In this document: positions 24,043-30,138 of the stretch, piece by piece
Layout of the letters: every line of letters begins with the position of its first letter
Position numbering within the stretch: position 1 is the first letter of the stretch
IMG/VR virus record: IMGVR_UViG_3300044710_000040
Location: 1-45,453 of that record
Length of the DNA stretch: 45,453 nt
Reading direction: 5' to 3' (one strand)
Origin: a virus
The notes under the pieces: generated by a model
The model's input: the letters and a program-made list of their open reading frames with translations, nothing else
Database searches by the model: none
Told to the model about the DNA's origin: nothing
Position numbers and translations under genes: made by a program

Positions 24043-24224
24043 AGTGCAGCTCTTTTATTTATCGCAATAGCCTCTTTATAAAGCTTAATGGCGTCCCATG
24101 CGAAGTTGCGCTGGTAAGATTGTGCATGGCGCCATGCTTCCGCCTCGCCGTCCTTAAGTAGCGTTTGCGCAACATCTTGAGCGCATGATTCAAATGATAA
24201 CATACTATGTTTAATATTTGTCAT
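24039..24224 (-). CDS. Hypothetical early protein
   Basis: A 61-residue helical protein (MTNIKHSMLSFESCAQDVAQ then AWRHAQSYQRNFAWDAI). ATG 24224 shares bases with the upstream TGA (TGATG). Unknown. Confidence 0.6.
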   Translation of the reverse strand: MTNIKHSMLSFESCAQDVAQTLLKDGEAEAWRHAQSYQRNFAWDAIKLYKEAIAINKRAAL

Positions 24225-24409
24225 CACACTACCTCCCGCTCGAACTGTCCGTTATCATCTTCCCATTGCTGCTTAAGGTCGTCAATCGCGTCCTGCTCGG
24301 TGCGACCGTAACCGACATGGGCGCCCGGCTCGTAGCCCTCAAACACTGCGGCCCAGTCGAACTGCCGTACAGGTACGGGCGGGAAAACGTGATTGGTGAT
24401 GATCTTCAT
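24224..24409 (-). CDS. Small conserved phage protein (PPVPVR..DW type)
   Basis: A 61-residue protein with the pattern FPPVPVRQFDWAAVFEGYEP, then GYGRTEQDAIDDL, a well-spread family in phages and prophages of proteobacteria. ATG 24409 overlaps the preceding TGA. Function unknown; an α/β fold is likely. Confidence 0.75.
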   Translation of the reverse strand: MKIITNHVFPPVPVRQFDWAAVFEGYEPGAHVGYGRTEQDAIDDLKQQWEDDNGQFEREVV

Positions 24410-24618
24410 GACGCGGTCTCGCTTCTGCACCTGTCAGGGTAGCCTACCCAACGCGGGACGCATTTTTCCCATGTCGGATGAAATTTACGGCTGCCCTTAT
24501 GTGATGACACGTTCGATATGAAGCGCCAGCCGGGGCCGTTTGGGTAGTAGACAGCGGCACCTAATTTATACTCCGCGCCCTGGGCGAGCGTGCGGAAAAA
24601 TGTGATGGTTTTCGTCAT
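24406..24618 (-). CDS. Small conserved phage protein (CVPRWVGYPD type)
   Basis: A 70-residue protein with the widespread motif YYPNGPGWRFISNVSSHKGS, then RKFHPTWEKCVPRWVGYP. Common beside the preceding family in proteobacterial phages. ATGA overlaps at both ends. Role unknown. Confidence 0.75.
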   Translation of the reverse strand: MTKTITFFRTLAQGAEYKLGAAVYYPNGPGWRFISNVSSHKGSRKFHPTWEKCVPRWVGYPDRCRSETAS

Positions 24619-24782
24619 GGCGTTTCCCCTTCAACGCAGGGACCGACAACGCGGAGTCCGTCCACCAGCGAACAGTTCGCGTCCACAAGGCGCTCAAATC
24701 GCGCGGCGCCTTCGTAACTGCCGAACTCGCCCTCGTCGTTCATGTACAGGTCGGCATCGGGGGTGTAGACTACGTAGAACAT
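24615..24782 (-). CDS. Hypothetical early protein, first gene after promoter A
   Basis: A 55-residue protein (MFYVVYTPDADLYMNDEGEF) with the shared CTGGAGAG ribosome site 5 bases upstream. It heads a unit transcribed from the TTGACA/ATGTACGTACAA promoter. Unknown function. Confidence 0.7.
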   Translation of the reverse strand: MFYVVYTPDADLYMNDEGEFGSYEGAARFERLVDANCSLVDGLRVVGPCVEGETP

Positions 24783-24809
24783 GTCGCTCTCCAGCGGTTC
24801 GTTGTTTCG

Positions 24810-24845
24810 ATGTACGTACAATAACGATTTACGGGATGGTGTCAA
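24810..24845 (-). promoter_or_regulatory. Promoter-operator A (TTGACA plus TGTACGTACA)
   Basis: TTGACA (24840-24845) and a -10-like TATTGT are 16 bases apart, and the palindrome TGTACGTACA (24811-24820) overlaps the -10 end and start site. It is one of three such elements in the window, followed by the CTGGAGAG leader. Confidence 0.7.
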
Positions 24846-24847
24846 TC

Positions 24848-24871
24848 CTACCAGCGGTGAATTAAGTCAAT
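24848..24871 (-). pseudogene. 3' fragment of the small membrane gene split by the IS
   Basis: Read through one copy of the target repeat, this fragment supplies the lost end IDLIHRW and stop of the gene whose 5' part lies at 26553-26620. Joined, they give a 27-residue protein. Confidence 0.65.
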
Positions 24872-24914
24872 CATGCTTTTCGGCTTTACACATACAGGCC
24901 CCATGGGTTGATGG

Positions 24915-25943
24915 TCAGGCATGATGACTAGCCGTTCCGTCGTACAGCCCGTCATAGGTGGGCGCTTCGCCGTTGGCGCCAATGCCGAGCAAAGAGCGGA
25001 ACGAATTGAACGGATAGAAACGCCGGTTAAACCGGAACACGAACTCGTTGAGGTAAGCCTGCAAGTGCTTGGGGCTGACGCGGCCGTGGTGCGTGCCCTG
25101 CAACCAGCTTTTGAGGTTGCTGAAAACCAAATGGACGATGGGCAGGTATTCCTCAGCGACTTCCGGCTTGCCGCCTTCGATGACGGGCAAATGTTGGTAG
25201 CCGCGCTTGCCCAGCGAATTGTAGCTCCGGTAGGCGTCCGTGATGACAATGGCGCCCGGCTCTACGGCCTGCTCGACAAAGCCGCACAGGTCTTTCTCGC
25301 TGCGACCTTCGACGATTTCCAAGCGCAGCCGACCGGCGTACCGGCCGCCGCGCCGCATGGGCTTGTCGCCCTTTTTGGCCGGGCGGGTACGGACCTCAAC
25401 GGCGGCGCAGACCAGCACGGTATGATCGGGCTTGGGACCGCTGCCTTCGCCCCGCACCTTGCCGCCTATGTACGTTTCGTCGATTTCGACGTGATCGCCG
25501 CGCGCCAGATTGCCACCTATTCGGTCGCGGTTCTGGCGCACCATGCCCGCTCTCAGCTTGTGCAGAATTTGGAACGCCGTCTCGCGGGTAAGGCCAAGCT
25601 GGCGTTCGAATTGGACCGTCGAAATACCCGGTGTAACCGTGGCGACCAGATAGGCGCCCCAAAACCATGTCGTGAGCGGCGAATGCGTCCGGGCCATCAC
25701 GGTCCCGGTTGTCAGCGACGTTTGCTTGCGGCACTTGCGGCAGGTCAGCACGGCCGTCCGCGTCGCCATGCGGAATGGCTCGCCGCGCTCATGGCAATGC
25801 GGGCATTCAAAGCCCTTCGGCCACTTGGCACCCTCCAAATAGGCTGCGCAGGCCGTATCGTTCGGGAAAAGCCGCTGAAAATCCCGAAGCGACTTGGGGA
25901 ACGGCAGGTGTTCCCATTGCAGCACGTCGGCGTGCGGGGGCAT
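24915..25943 (-). CDS. IS1595-family (ISXO2-like) transposase
   Basis: A 342-residue transposase. The N-terminus has the zinc ribbon CPHC...CRKC (residues 47-73 or so) and the helical LTTGTVMARTHSPLTTWFWG region. The DDE domain shows EIDETYIGGK, VITDAYRSY, the HLVFSNLKSWLQGTHH block and FRFNRRFYPF. AAGGAGG precedes ATG 25943, which follows the upstream gene stop directly. All expected parts are intact, so the element should be active. Confidence 0.95.
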   Translation of the reverse strand: MPPHADVLQWEHLPFPKSLRDFQRLFPNDTACAAYLEGAKWPKGFECPHCHERGEPFRMATRTAVLTCRKCRKQTSLTTGTVMARTHSPLTTWFWGAYLVATVTPGISTVQFERQLGLTRETAFQILHKLRAGMVRQNRDRIGGNLARGDHVEIDETYIGGKVRGEGSGPKPDHTVLVCAAVEVRTRPAKKGDKPMRRGGRYAGRLRLEIVEGRSEKDLCGFVEQAVEPGAIVITDAYRSYNSLGKRGYQHLPVIEGGKPEVAEEYLPIVHLVFSNLKSWLQGTHHGRVSPKHLQAYLNEFVFRFNRRFYPFNSFRSLLGIGANGEAPTYDGLYDGTASHHA

Positions 25944-26285
25944 TTATGCCTCCTTCGCCTTGGCGGCTGGCAACGGGTCGCCATCGAACATCGCGAAGCC
26001 GCCGCGATTGGTCCGCTCGTAGAACAGGTCTACGCCCTTTCGCCGCATAACCTCGTTGGCGTCGATAAACGCCTGTTCAAGGCCAATAGGGTTGACCATT
26101 TCGTCTTGTGGGACAAGTTCCGCGACTCGGCCAAGCAGCCCAAGCGCGCCGAGATAGTTGCGATAGATGCGCGTTTGAAGATCGGGCCGCTTTTCGGCCG
26201 TGGCCTGACTATCAGGCGTCCAGAGCGTCCCCCGCTCGCGCAGGGGACGGTTGTCCCGTTCCACATAGGGGTTGGGGGCGCGCAT
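25944..26285 (-). CDS. IS passenger protein B, unknown
   Basis: A 113-residue protein inside the IS (starts MRAPNPYVERDNRPLRERGT). A charged start is followed by helices TRIYRNYLGALGLLGRVAEL and GLEQAFIDANEVMRRKGVDL. Its stop touches the transposase ATG, so both are made together. Most IS1595 elements carry only a transposase; this and the next gene are extra. I do not recognise a family. Confidence 0.75.
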   Translation of the reverse strand: MRAPNPYVERDNRPLRERGTLWTPDSQATAEKRPDLQTRIYRNYLGALGLLGRVAELVPQDEMVNPIGLEQAFIDANEVMRRKGVDLFYERTNRGGFAMFDGDPLPAAKAKEA

Positions 26286-26287
26286 GG

Positions 26288-26470
26288 TTATCGCCCCCGG
26301 CCTAGCGTGATGGTGCCGATGGACGACAACTCGCGGGCCATTTCTTCCGGGTCCCGCAGGTCGGTTTCTTCGGCTTCGCCATTTGCGACTGCATCCGAAT
26401 ACCAAGTGCGGATTTGGGCCTCTGACACAAAGCGGCGTTCGGGCCAGATAATCTCAAATCGACGGTCCAT
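26288..26470 (-). CDS. IS passenger protein A, unknown
   Basis: A 60-residue protein (MDRRFEIIWPERRFVSEAQI) with an aromatic basic start, a helix and an acidic middle (ETDLRDPEEMARELS). AGGAG precedes the ATG. First gene after the IS promoter, with 2 bases to gene B. It may be a small regulator or helper of transposition; unknown. Confidence 0.7.
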   Translation of the reverse strand: MDRRFEIIWPERRFVSEAQIRTWYSDAVANGEAEETDLRDPEEMARELSSIGTITLGRGR

Positions 26471-26509
26471 TTTGCCTCTCCTATCGGGGCGACCACCGCC
26501 CCATGCCCT

Positions 26510-26620
26510 CTATCTAGCACAGAGGGCTGTATGTGTCAACCCGAAAAGCATGAAGTCAATGATTTCGACTAGTAGGATTAACAGCAGCAGGACGTTATCG
26601 TACCGGCTCCAGTCGGTCAC
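26510..26620 (-). pseudogene. Small membrane gene truncated by the IS
   Basis: GTG 26620 overlaps the preceding TGA (GTGA). The frame reads MTDWSRYDNVLLLLILLVEI and would have ended IDLIHRW before the insertion; it now runs into the IS and stops at 26510 with 14 foreign residues. A single membrane span remains, so the product may still insert. Confidence 0.6.
26511..26539 (-). promoter_or_regulatory. IS promoter in the right inverted end
   Basis: TTGACA (26534-26539) and TAGATA (26511-26516) are 17 bases apart. The -35 lies inside the right inverted repeat and drives genes A, B and the transposase inward. The matching place in the left end reads TTTACA. Confidence 0.75.
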
Positions 26621-26814
26621 GGCTCGACAACAACGCCGGCGGTGTTAACCGTGTGGTCACCGATGGCGTCGCTAATCTTTTCGGCCAAGTCATTCGCGTC
26701 GCTCTCGGTGACCGCGTTCAGCGTCAAACCACCTATTTTGACGTTGTAAACTACCGAACCGTCACTCAAGGTTTCGGGAACCACGAAAACAATAAAGTCA
26801 GGTGCGTCTGCCAT
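26617..26814 (-). CDS. Hypothetical early protein, first gene after promoter C
   Basis: A 65-residue protein (MADAPDFIVFVVPETLSDGS) with strands and a helix DANDLAEKISDAIG. The shared CTGGAGAG lies 5 bases before the ATG. Expressed from the palindrome-bearing promoter C. Unknown. Confidence 0.7.
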   Translation of the reverse strand: MADAPDFIVFVVPETLSDGSVVYNVKIGGLTLNAVTESDANDLAEKISDAIGDHTVNTAGVVVEP

Positions 26815-26841
26815 GGTGCTCTCCAGCGTTAGGCGTCTTCG

Positions 26842-26879
26842 ATGTACGTACATGTACACCCACTCTAAAGCCTTGTCAA
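26842..26879 (-). promoter_or_regulatory. Promoter-operator C (TTGACA plus ATGTACGTACAT)
   Basis: TTGACA (26874-26879) is followed by the 12-bp perfect palindrome ATGTACGTACAT (26842-26853). The -10 is less clear (TACATG at 17 bases or ACATGT at 18). The -35 lies just past the stop of the upstream gene. Confidence 0.65.
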
Positions 26880-27407
26880 CTACTCCCAAGGCATTTTTAC
26901 ACCATTATTTGCCCGTAGGGCTTTTGTGGATTCTGCCATGGTCAGGGGTTCCGGCGGCAGCTTATACACAGGTTTTGGCACTGCGGGGGCCGGCGTGCGC
27001 TCCGCGAGCAGTTCCTTCAGTTGTGCGTACAAACCCGTCAGTTCCTCTTTCATGGTCGCGTTTGCCGATCGCAGCCGTTCCAGTTCCTCCGTTACGCTGG
27101 GCGCCACAGCCGTTTGTGCGGTCGCCGGTGCGTCACCGGCAACCGGCCTGGACTTACCGCCACGCGAGCCAGGACCGCCGGCCTTGCGCTCCGCTCTGCA
27201 CTTTGGGCAGTTGCGCAACAGCAGCCCGGCGTTCTTTTTGGTGCCCTCGAGCGCCTTTCTGGTTACGTCCAGGCTAATTTCAGTGCCGCACGTTGCACAA
27301 GGCCGTACAACACGGTAAAGATGGATGTAGTCGCCGTTCCAGTATTTCGTAACTGGCTCGCCACTTTGCCAGCCGTCCGGTAGTTGGCCTTCGTATTTCG
27401 CGTGCAT
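26880..27407 (-). CDS. Zinc-finger and coiled-coil early protein
   Basis: A 175-residue protein. Residues 37-70 carry CATC and CPKC pairs, a zinc ribbon. A Gly/Arg/Pro linker leads to a predicted coiled coil (VTEELERLRSANATMKEELT) and a Pro-rich tail ending NNGVKMPWE. It may bind DNA or RNA through the ribbon and partners through the coil or tail. AAGGAAG precedes the ATG. Unknown function; the PW tail is shared with the methyltransferase and primase. Confidence 0.75.
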   Translation of the reverse strand: MHAKYEGQLPDGWQSGEPVTKYWNGDYIHLYRVVRPCATCGTEISLDVTRKALEGTKKNAGLLLRNCPKCRAERKAGGPGSRGGKSRPVAGDAPATAQTAVAPSVTEELERLRSANATMKEELTGLYAQLKELLAERTPAPAVPKPVYKLPPEPLTMAESTKALRANNGVKMPWE

Positions 27408-27419
27408 GACGCTTCCTTT

Positions 27420-27701
27420 TCAGTCGCAATGGCCGGCTGCCTGGTGTTTCAGAGTCTGGATTCGGGTGAGCATTTCAGTGCGGTCGGTAAAGGTTTTTTC
27501 AAAAAGATGTTTGAGCTCAGTAGCTGCTCTGGTTGGGTCGGTTTCGCCTTTGCCATACGACATAACTATGCCGCCGTGCAACAGTGCCATGTACTTGCGC
27601 CATGGCTTGCCGTTGACGCGCCGCCGTACAATTTGAAACGTTTCGCCCAGGTGCTCGACTGTTGCCAGTATCCGGGCGCCTTTATAATCCTCGGTCTGCA
27701 T
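27420..27701 (-). CDS. Hypothetical early protein beside the control region
   Basis: A 93-residue protein (MQTEDYKGARILATVEHLGE) with strands, a basic RRRVNGKPWRKY stretch and a helical C-terminus. The leader has CTGGAGAG but no TGTACGTACA palindrome, so it may be driven from the TGTAAA control region instead. Unknown. Confidence 0.7.
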   Translation of the reverse strand: MQTEDYKGARILATVEHLGETFQIVRRRVNGKPWRKYMALLHGGIVMSYGKGETDPTRAATELKHLFEKTFTDRTEMLTRIQTLKHQAAGHCD

Positions 27702-27728
27702 GTCACTCTCCAGTGGTTTGTATGGCAC

Positions 27729-27973
27729 CCTTCTACATCCCTCAAAAAGAGTTGTAAAGAGTTTTTGTGAAAAACTGTGAATTTTATTTTACACCATAAA
27801 TTTGTTGTAAATTTACTACAGTGCAGGATTGTAAACTCACAGTGAAAAGCTGTAAATTTACAGCGTACATATTCAATCAGCCCCTCAAGTGGTGGGGTGT
27901 GCAAGCTAAGCAGTACACACCCACTAGACGAGGGGGACACAGGAAGAGTATCATCCAATCGGAGGCAGTTACT
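27729..27973. promoter_or_regulatory. AT-rich divergent control region
   Basis: This gap separates the two early arms. It is far more AT-rich than the rest and holds six TGTAAA/TTTACA boxes (27753, 27788, 27806, 27830, 27851, 27857). Minus-sense TTTACA (27753-27758) with TAGAAG 17 bases on is a possible leftward promoter. A factor binding the boxes could switch both arms; the AT content also fits an origin. Confidence 0.6.
27849..27864. promoter_or_regulatory. Perfect 16-bp operator palindrome
   Basis: GCTGTAAATTTACAGC is a perfect inverted repeat. A near copy, GTTGTAAATTTACTAC (27804-27819), lies 45 bases away centre to centre, as for cooperative dimers. Confidence 0.65.
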
Positions 27974-28438
27974 ATGAGTAACCTAGTCACTTTAAGTAAC
28001 TACGCACGGCTGCCCGAACTGGCCGTACAGACGGTTGCACGCAATAGCGCGGCCATTTATAAGCTTGTACGGATGAAAAGCCCGACTTTGACGACAGCCT
28101 GCAGGCAAGCCGGATTGCCGATTGAACTGGCGGAACTTTGCGGTGGATTGCTTGCAAGCGTGGTTGACGACCTTGTGAGCATCGGCAATCTGCGGCGTAC
28201 GGATTTTGAACGCACGAAGCGTAAGCAACGCGTTCTGGCGGCTGCCGACGAGCCTGCAGCGTCAGCCTTGCGGATTGCCATCGTTGCCTCGCCGGTCAAT
28301 GGGCGAGCGGCTGTGGCCCATTGGGACGCCATCTGTGAGGGTTACGAACTCGGCAAGCTGGCGTGGCTTTTGGGCATGGACACCGAAACGAGCTGGGGTT
28401 ACGGTCGGCGGTTGGAAAAGCGAAATAATCGTAATTAG
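27974..28438 (+). CDS. Candidate early regulator, unknown family
   Basis: A 154-residue protein starting MSNLVTLSNYARLPELAVQ. It is basic and helical, with RTDFERTKRKQR in the middle and a helix-turn-helix-like end (AICEGYELGKLAWLLGMDTE then TSWGYGRRLEKR). GGAGG lies 8 bases before ATG 27974; the longer frame upstream runs through the operator region and is rejected. As the first gene right of the control region, it is the best candidate for the protein that binds the TGTAAA boxes. That is inference; I recognise no family. Confidence 0.65.
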   Translation: MSNLVTLSNYARLPELAVQTVARNSAAIYKLVRMKSPTLTTACRQAGLPIELAELCGGLLASVVDDLVSIGNLRRTDFERTKRKQRVLAAADEPAASALRIAIVASPVNGRAAVAHWDAICEGYELGKLAWLLGMDTETSWGYGRRLEKRNNRN

Positions 28439-28441
28439 TGC

Positions 28442-28477
28442 TTGACAGGGTTTTGGCGCGTGCTAGTGTACGTACAT
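28442..28477 (+). promoter_or_regulatory. Promoter-operator B (TTGACA plus TGTACGTACA)
   Basis: TTGACA (28442-28447), 16-base spacer, extended -10 TGC then TAGTGT (28464-28469), and the palindrome TGTACGTACA (28467-28476). The leader then matches promoter A closely (CATCGAAACA, then CGCTGGAGAGCGA). Confidence 0.75.
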
Positions 28478-28504
28478 CGAAACACAAACCGCTGGAGAGC
28501 GAAA

Positions 28505-28915
28505 ATGAATACGAACATCCCCGCCTTAGCCACCGTCTACGCCGATCTCGAATCAGTGCTTGCCAAGTTGCAAGCCATCAACGCCGACGCCATCGAGAGC
28601 GCCAACCTCGTGCCGATGGTCAAGGCCGTACAGGCTATCGGCGCATTTCAGGCTGCTATCGACGCACAGATCCAGGCGCGTGCGATCGGCAATGGCGAAC
28701 TGATTCCCGGTGTTGTCGTCAAGGACAGCGTTGTGCATCGCCGCTGGTCTGATCCCGAAACCGCTGCACAGCTCGCACAAGAGACGCTCGGCGATAAGGC
28801 GTTCAAGCGCGAATTGCTGTCGCCGGCACAAATGGAAAAGCTGGGCGACGAAGGCAAGTCGTTTGTTGCCGTGGCTTCGTTCAAGCCGGAAGCTGGTAAA
28901 AGAGTCGTCTATTAA
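28505..28915 (+). CDS. Stand-alone DUF2800 C-terminal module
   Basis: A 136-residue protein. Residues 1-60 are helical (LESVLAKLQAINADAIESAN). Residues 62-136 repeat the C-terminal module of the DUF2800 nuclease at 15080-16060: both show PG.V.K, W.D.E.AA, SPAQ.EKLG..GK, AV and KPE, ending in Tyr. The nuclease domain itself is missing. It is expressed from promoter B, with CTGGAGAG before the ATG. It may guide, load or inhibit the nuclease, or bind the same partner. Confidence 0.75.
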   Translation: MNTNIPALATVYADLESVLAKLQAINADAIESANLVPMVKAVQAIGAFQAAIDAQIQARAIGNGELIPGVVVKDSVVHRRWSDPETAAQLAQETLGDKAFKRELLSPAQMEKLGDEGKSFVAVASFKPEAGKRVVY

Positions 28916-29362
28916 ATGCCACGTAAAAATAAAAAAGACGCTCTTGCGTGGCAACGTCAGTATGACGTGACGCACAAACAACAGAAAAGCGGCTACGCGT
29001 CGCGCACTGCTGACGTTGCTAAGAAACGCCGAAGGCGGTGCTACCACAAGAATATAATTCGTTCGATGTTGCACGCCGCGAAAGCCAGGGCCAAACAAAA
29101 AGGGCTTTTGTTTACAATAACTGAAGCCGATATTTTTATTCCGTACGTTTGCCCCTTGCTGCTCATACCGCTCGGGGCGAGTACGGAAAAGCGCGCACCG
29201 GGCTCTCCTTCGCTAGACAGGAAGGACAGCACTAAGGGTTACATTCCAGGCAACGTCTGGGTTATCAGTTACCGCGCCAACAGAATAAAGAACGACGCAA
29301 CGCTTACTGAATTTACGCTCATGGCGCATAATCTTCGGCTGTTGTTAGGTGACGTTCCATGA
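28916..29362 (+). CDS. HNH-like endonuclease (phage CP..IPL type)
   Basis: A 148-residue protein. The basic start (MPRKNKKDALAWQRQYD) and the block ARAKQKGLLFTITEADIFIP, then CPLLLIPL, SPSLDRKDSTKGYIPGNVWV and ISYRANRIKNDA match the phage HNH-type endonucleases related to recombination endonuclease VII. Only one cysteine of the usual zinc pairs remains, so the finger is reduced. It starts directly after the previous stop. It could be a resolving enzyme or a homing-type nuclease. Confidence 0.75.
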   Translation: MPRKNKKDALAWQRQYDVTHKQQKSGYASRTADVAKKRRRRCYHKNIIRSMLHAAKARAKQKGLLFTITEADIFIPYVCPLLLIPLGASTEKRAPGSPSLDRKDSTKGYIPGNVWVISYRANRIKNDATLTEFTLMAHNLRLLLGDVP

Positions 29363-29556
29363 CACGCTACCACCGCAAATGGGACCGGCGCGGCAGGCTG
29401 CTCAACGCCGTACAAAGGTTGCTGGCGAGCGTGATTATCGCCAGTGACAAGTCAGTGGTTGTTCATAACAGGCCGCGCAGTGACGAATCGGAGCGTCTGT
29501 ACGTGCGTTCCAAGTCGATGGTTGCCAGGATTAAGAGGGAGTTGAGCAATGGTTGA
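29359..29556 (+). CDS. Small basic protein
   Basis: A 65-residue basic protein (MTRYHRKWDRRGRLLNAVQR) joined by ATGA to the nuclease. Possible nucleic-acid binder; unknown. Confidence 0.6.
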   Translation: MTRYHRKWDRRGRLLNAVQRLLASVIIASDKSVVVHNRPRSDESERLYVRSKSMVARIKRELSNG

Positions 29557-29737
29557 TGAATCACCTTACATGAAAGGGTACCGTGCGGATAAGGAAGAAC
29601 GGCTGCGCACCGTCGATGACAAAATTGCGCGGTTGCGCAAACGCATAAAGCGGATTAAGGATAGAGGCACTACCGTTGAAATTGAAATTTCTGGCGTGCT
29701 GCTCGGCATCCTAGACTTGCTGGAGGATGAGCTATGA
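29549..29737 (+). CDS. Small coiled-coil protein
   Basis: A 62-residue charged helix protein (TVDDKIARLRKRIKRIKDRG) with a hydrophobic end. Overlaps both neighbours by a few bases. Unknown. Confidence 0.6.
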   Translation: MVDESPYMKGYRADKEERLRTVDDKIARLRKRIKRIKDRGTTVEIEISGVLLGILDLLEDEL

Positions 29738-29844
29738 GCAAACTTGACGAAGCGTGGCCTTGGATTGGCGTGCTACTATTCTGTGCGCTTGCAGCGACGG
29801 TGCCAACTGTCATCGTGCATATGCTTGTGCTGTACGGGGGTTGA
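29734..29844 (+). CDS. Single-span small membrane protein
   Basis: A 36-residue ORF, MSKLDEAW then one span from IGVLLFCALAATVPTVIVHM. ATGA overlap with the preceding gene. Unknown role in the host membrane. Confidence 0.55.
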   Translation: MSKLDEAWPWIGVLLFCALAATVPTVIVHMLVLYGG

Positions 29845-29845
29845 T

Positions 29846-29944
29846 ATGACCGACCACGAGCGTTCGCGCTATCGCTGCCTCATCGTATCGGGAATGATTT
29901 GCGCTTTTATGTTCGGGCTGTGCATCGGAGTCATCGTGTCATGA
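29846..29944 (+). CDS. Single-span small membrane protein
   Basis: A 32-residue ORF, MTDHERSRYR then span LIVSGMICAFMFGLCIGVIV. It starts one base after the previous stop and ends in ATGA overlap. It pairs with its neighbour as two tiny early membrane proteins. Confidence 0.55.
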   Translation: MTDHERSRYRCLIVSGMICAFMFGLCIGVIVS

Positions 29945-30138
29945 ATCTGCAAGAATTCTCCGCGCTCAAAGTCGGCGACAAGATCGAAAATCACGCCATC
30001 GGTGGCACCGGTCACGGCGAGATTGTCGAATGTACGCCCAGCGGTGTACGTGTCGTGTGGGGGCCGCGCCACGAACGCGAAACGAAGTTTTTCTATAGTG
30101 TTGTCGGCACGGCTTGGATGCCGTGGAGCAAAGTGTGA
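29941..30138 (+). CDS. SH3-like small early protein
   Basis: A 65-residue β-rich protein (ALKVGDKIENHAIGGTGHGE then IVECTPSGVRVVWGPRHE). It ends TAWMPWSKV. Coupled on both sides (ATGA, TGATG). Unknown function. Confidence 0.65.
   Translation: MNLQEFSALKVGDKIENHAIGGTGHGEIVECTPSGVRVVWGPRHERETKFFYSVVGTAWMPWSKV

Larger units (their letters stand above)
24872..26552. mobile_element. IS1595-family insertion sequence, complete
   Basis: The element is 1,681 bp. Its inverted ends (24872-24900 and 26524-26552) begin CATGCTTTTCGG and match at 26 of 29 positions. It is flanked by an identical 8-bp direct repeat AAGTCAAT (24864-24871 and 26553-26560), the size typical of the family. It carries three minus-strand genes from one promoter whose -35 lies in the right end. 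The repeats are perfect, so the insertion looks recent. Confidence 0.93.

Noticed and set aside
24921-26648. A 575-codon open frame on the plus strand
   Set aside because: It lies opposite the transposase and IS genes. Those show clear family motifs and ribosome sites; the antisense frame is a by-product of GC-rich codon use and crosses the IS end.
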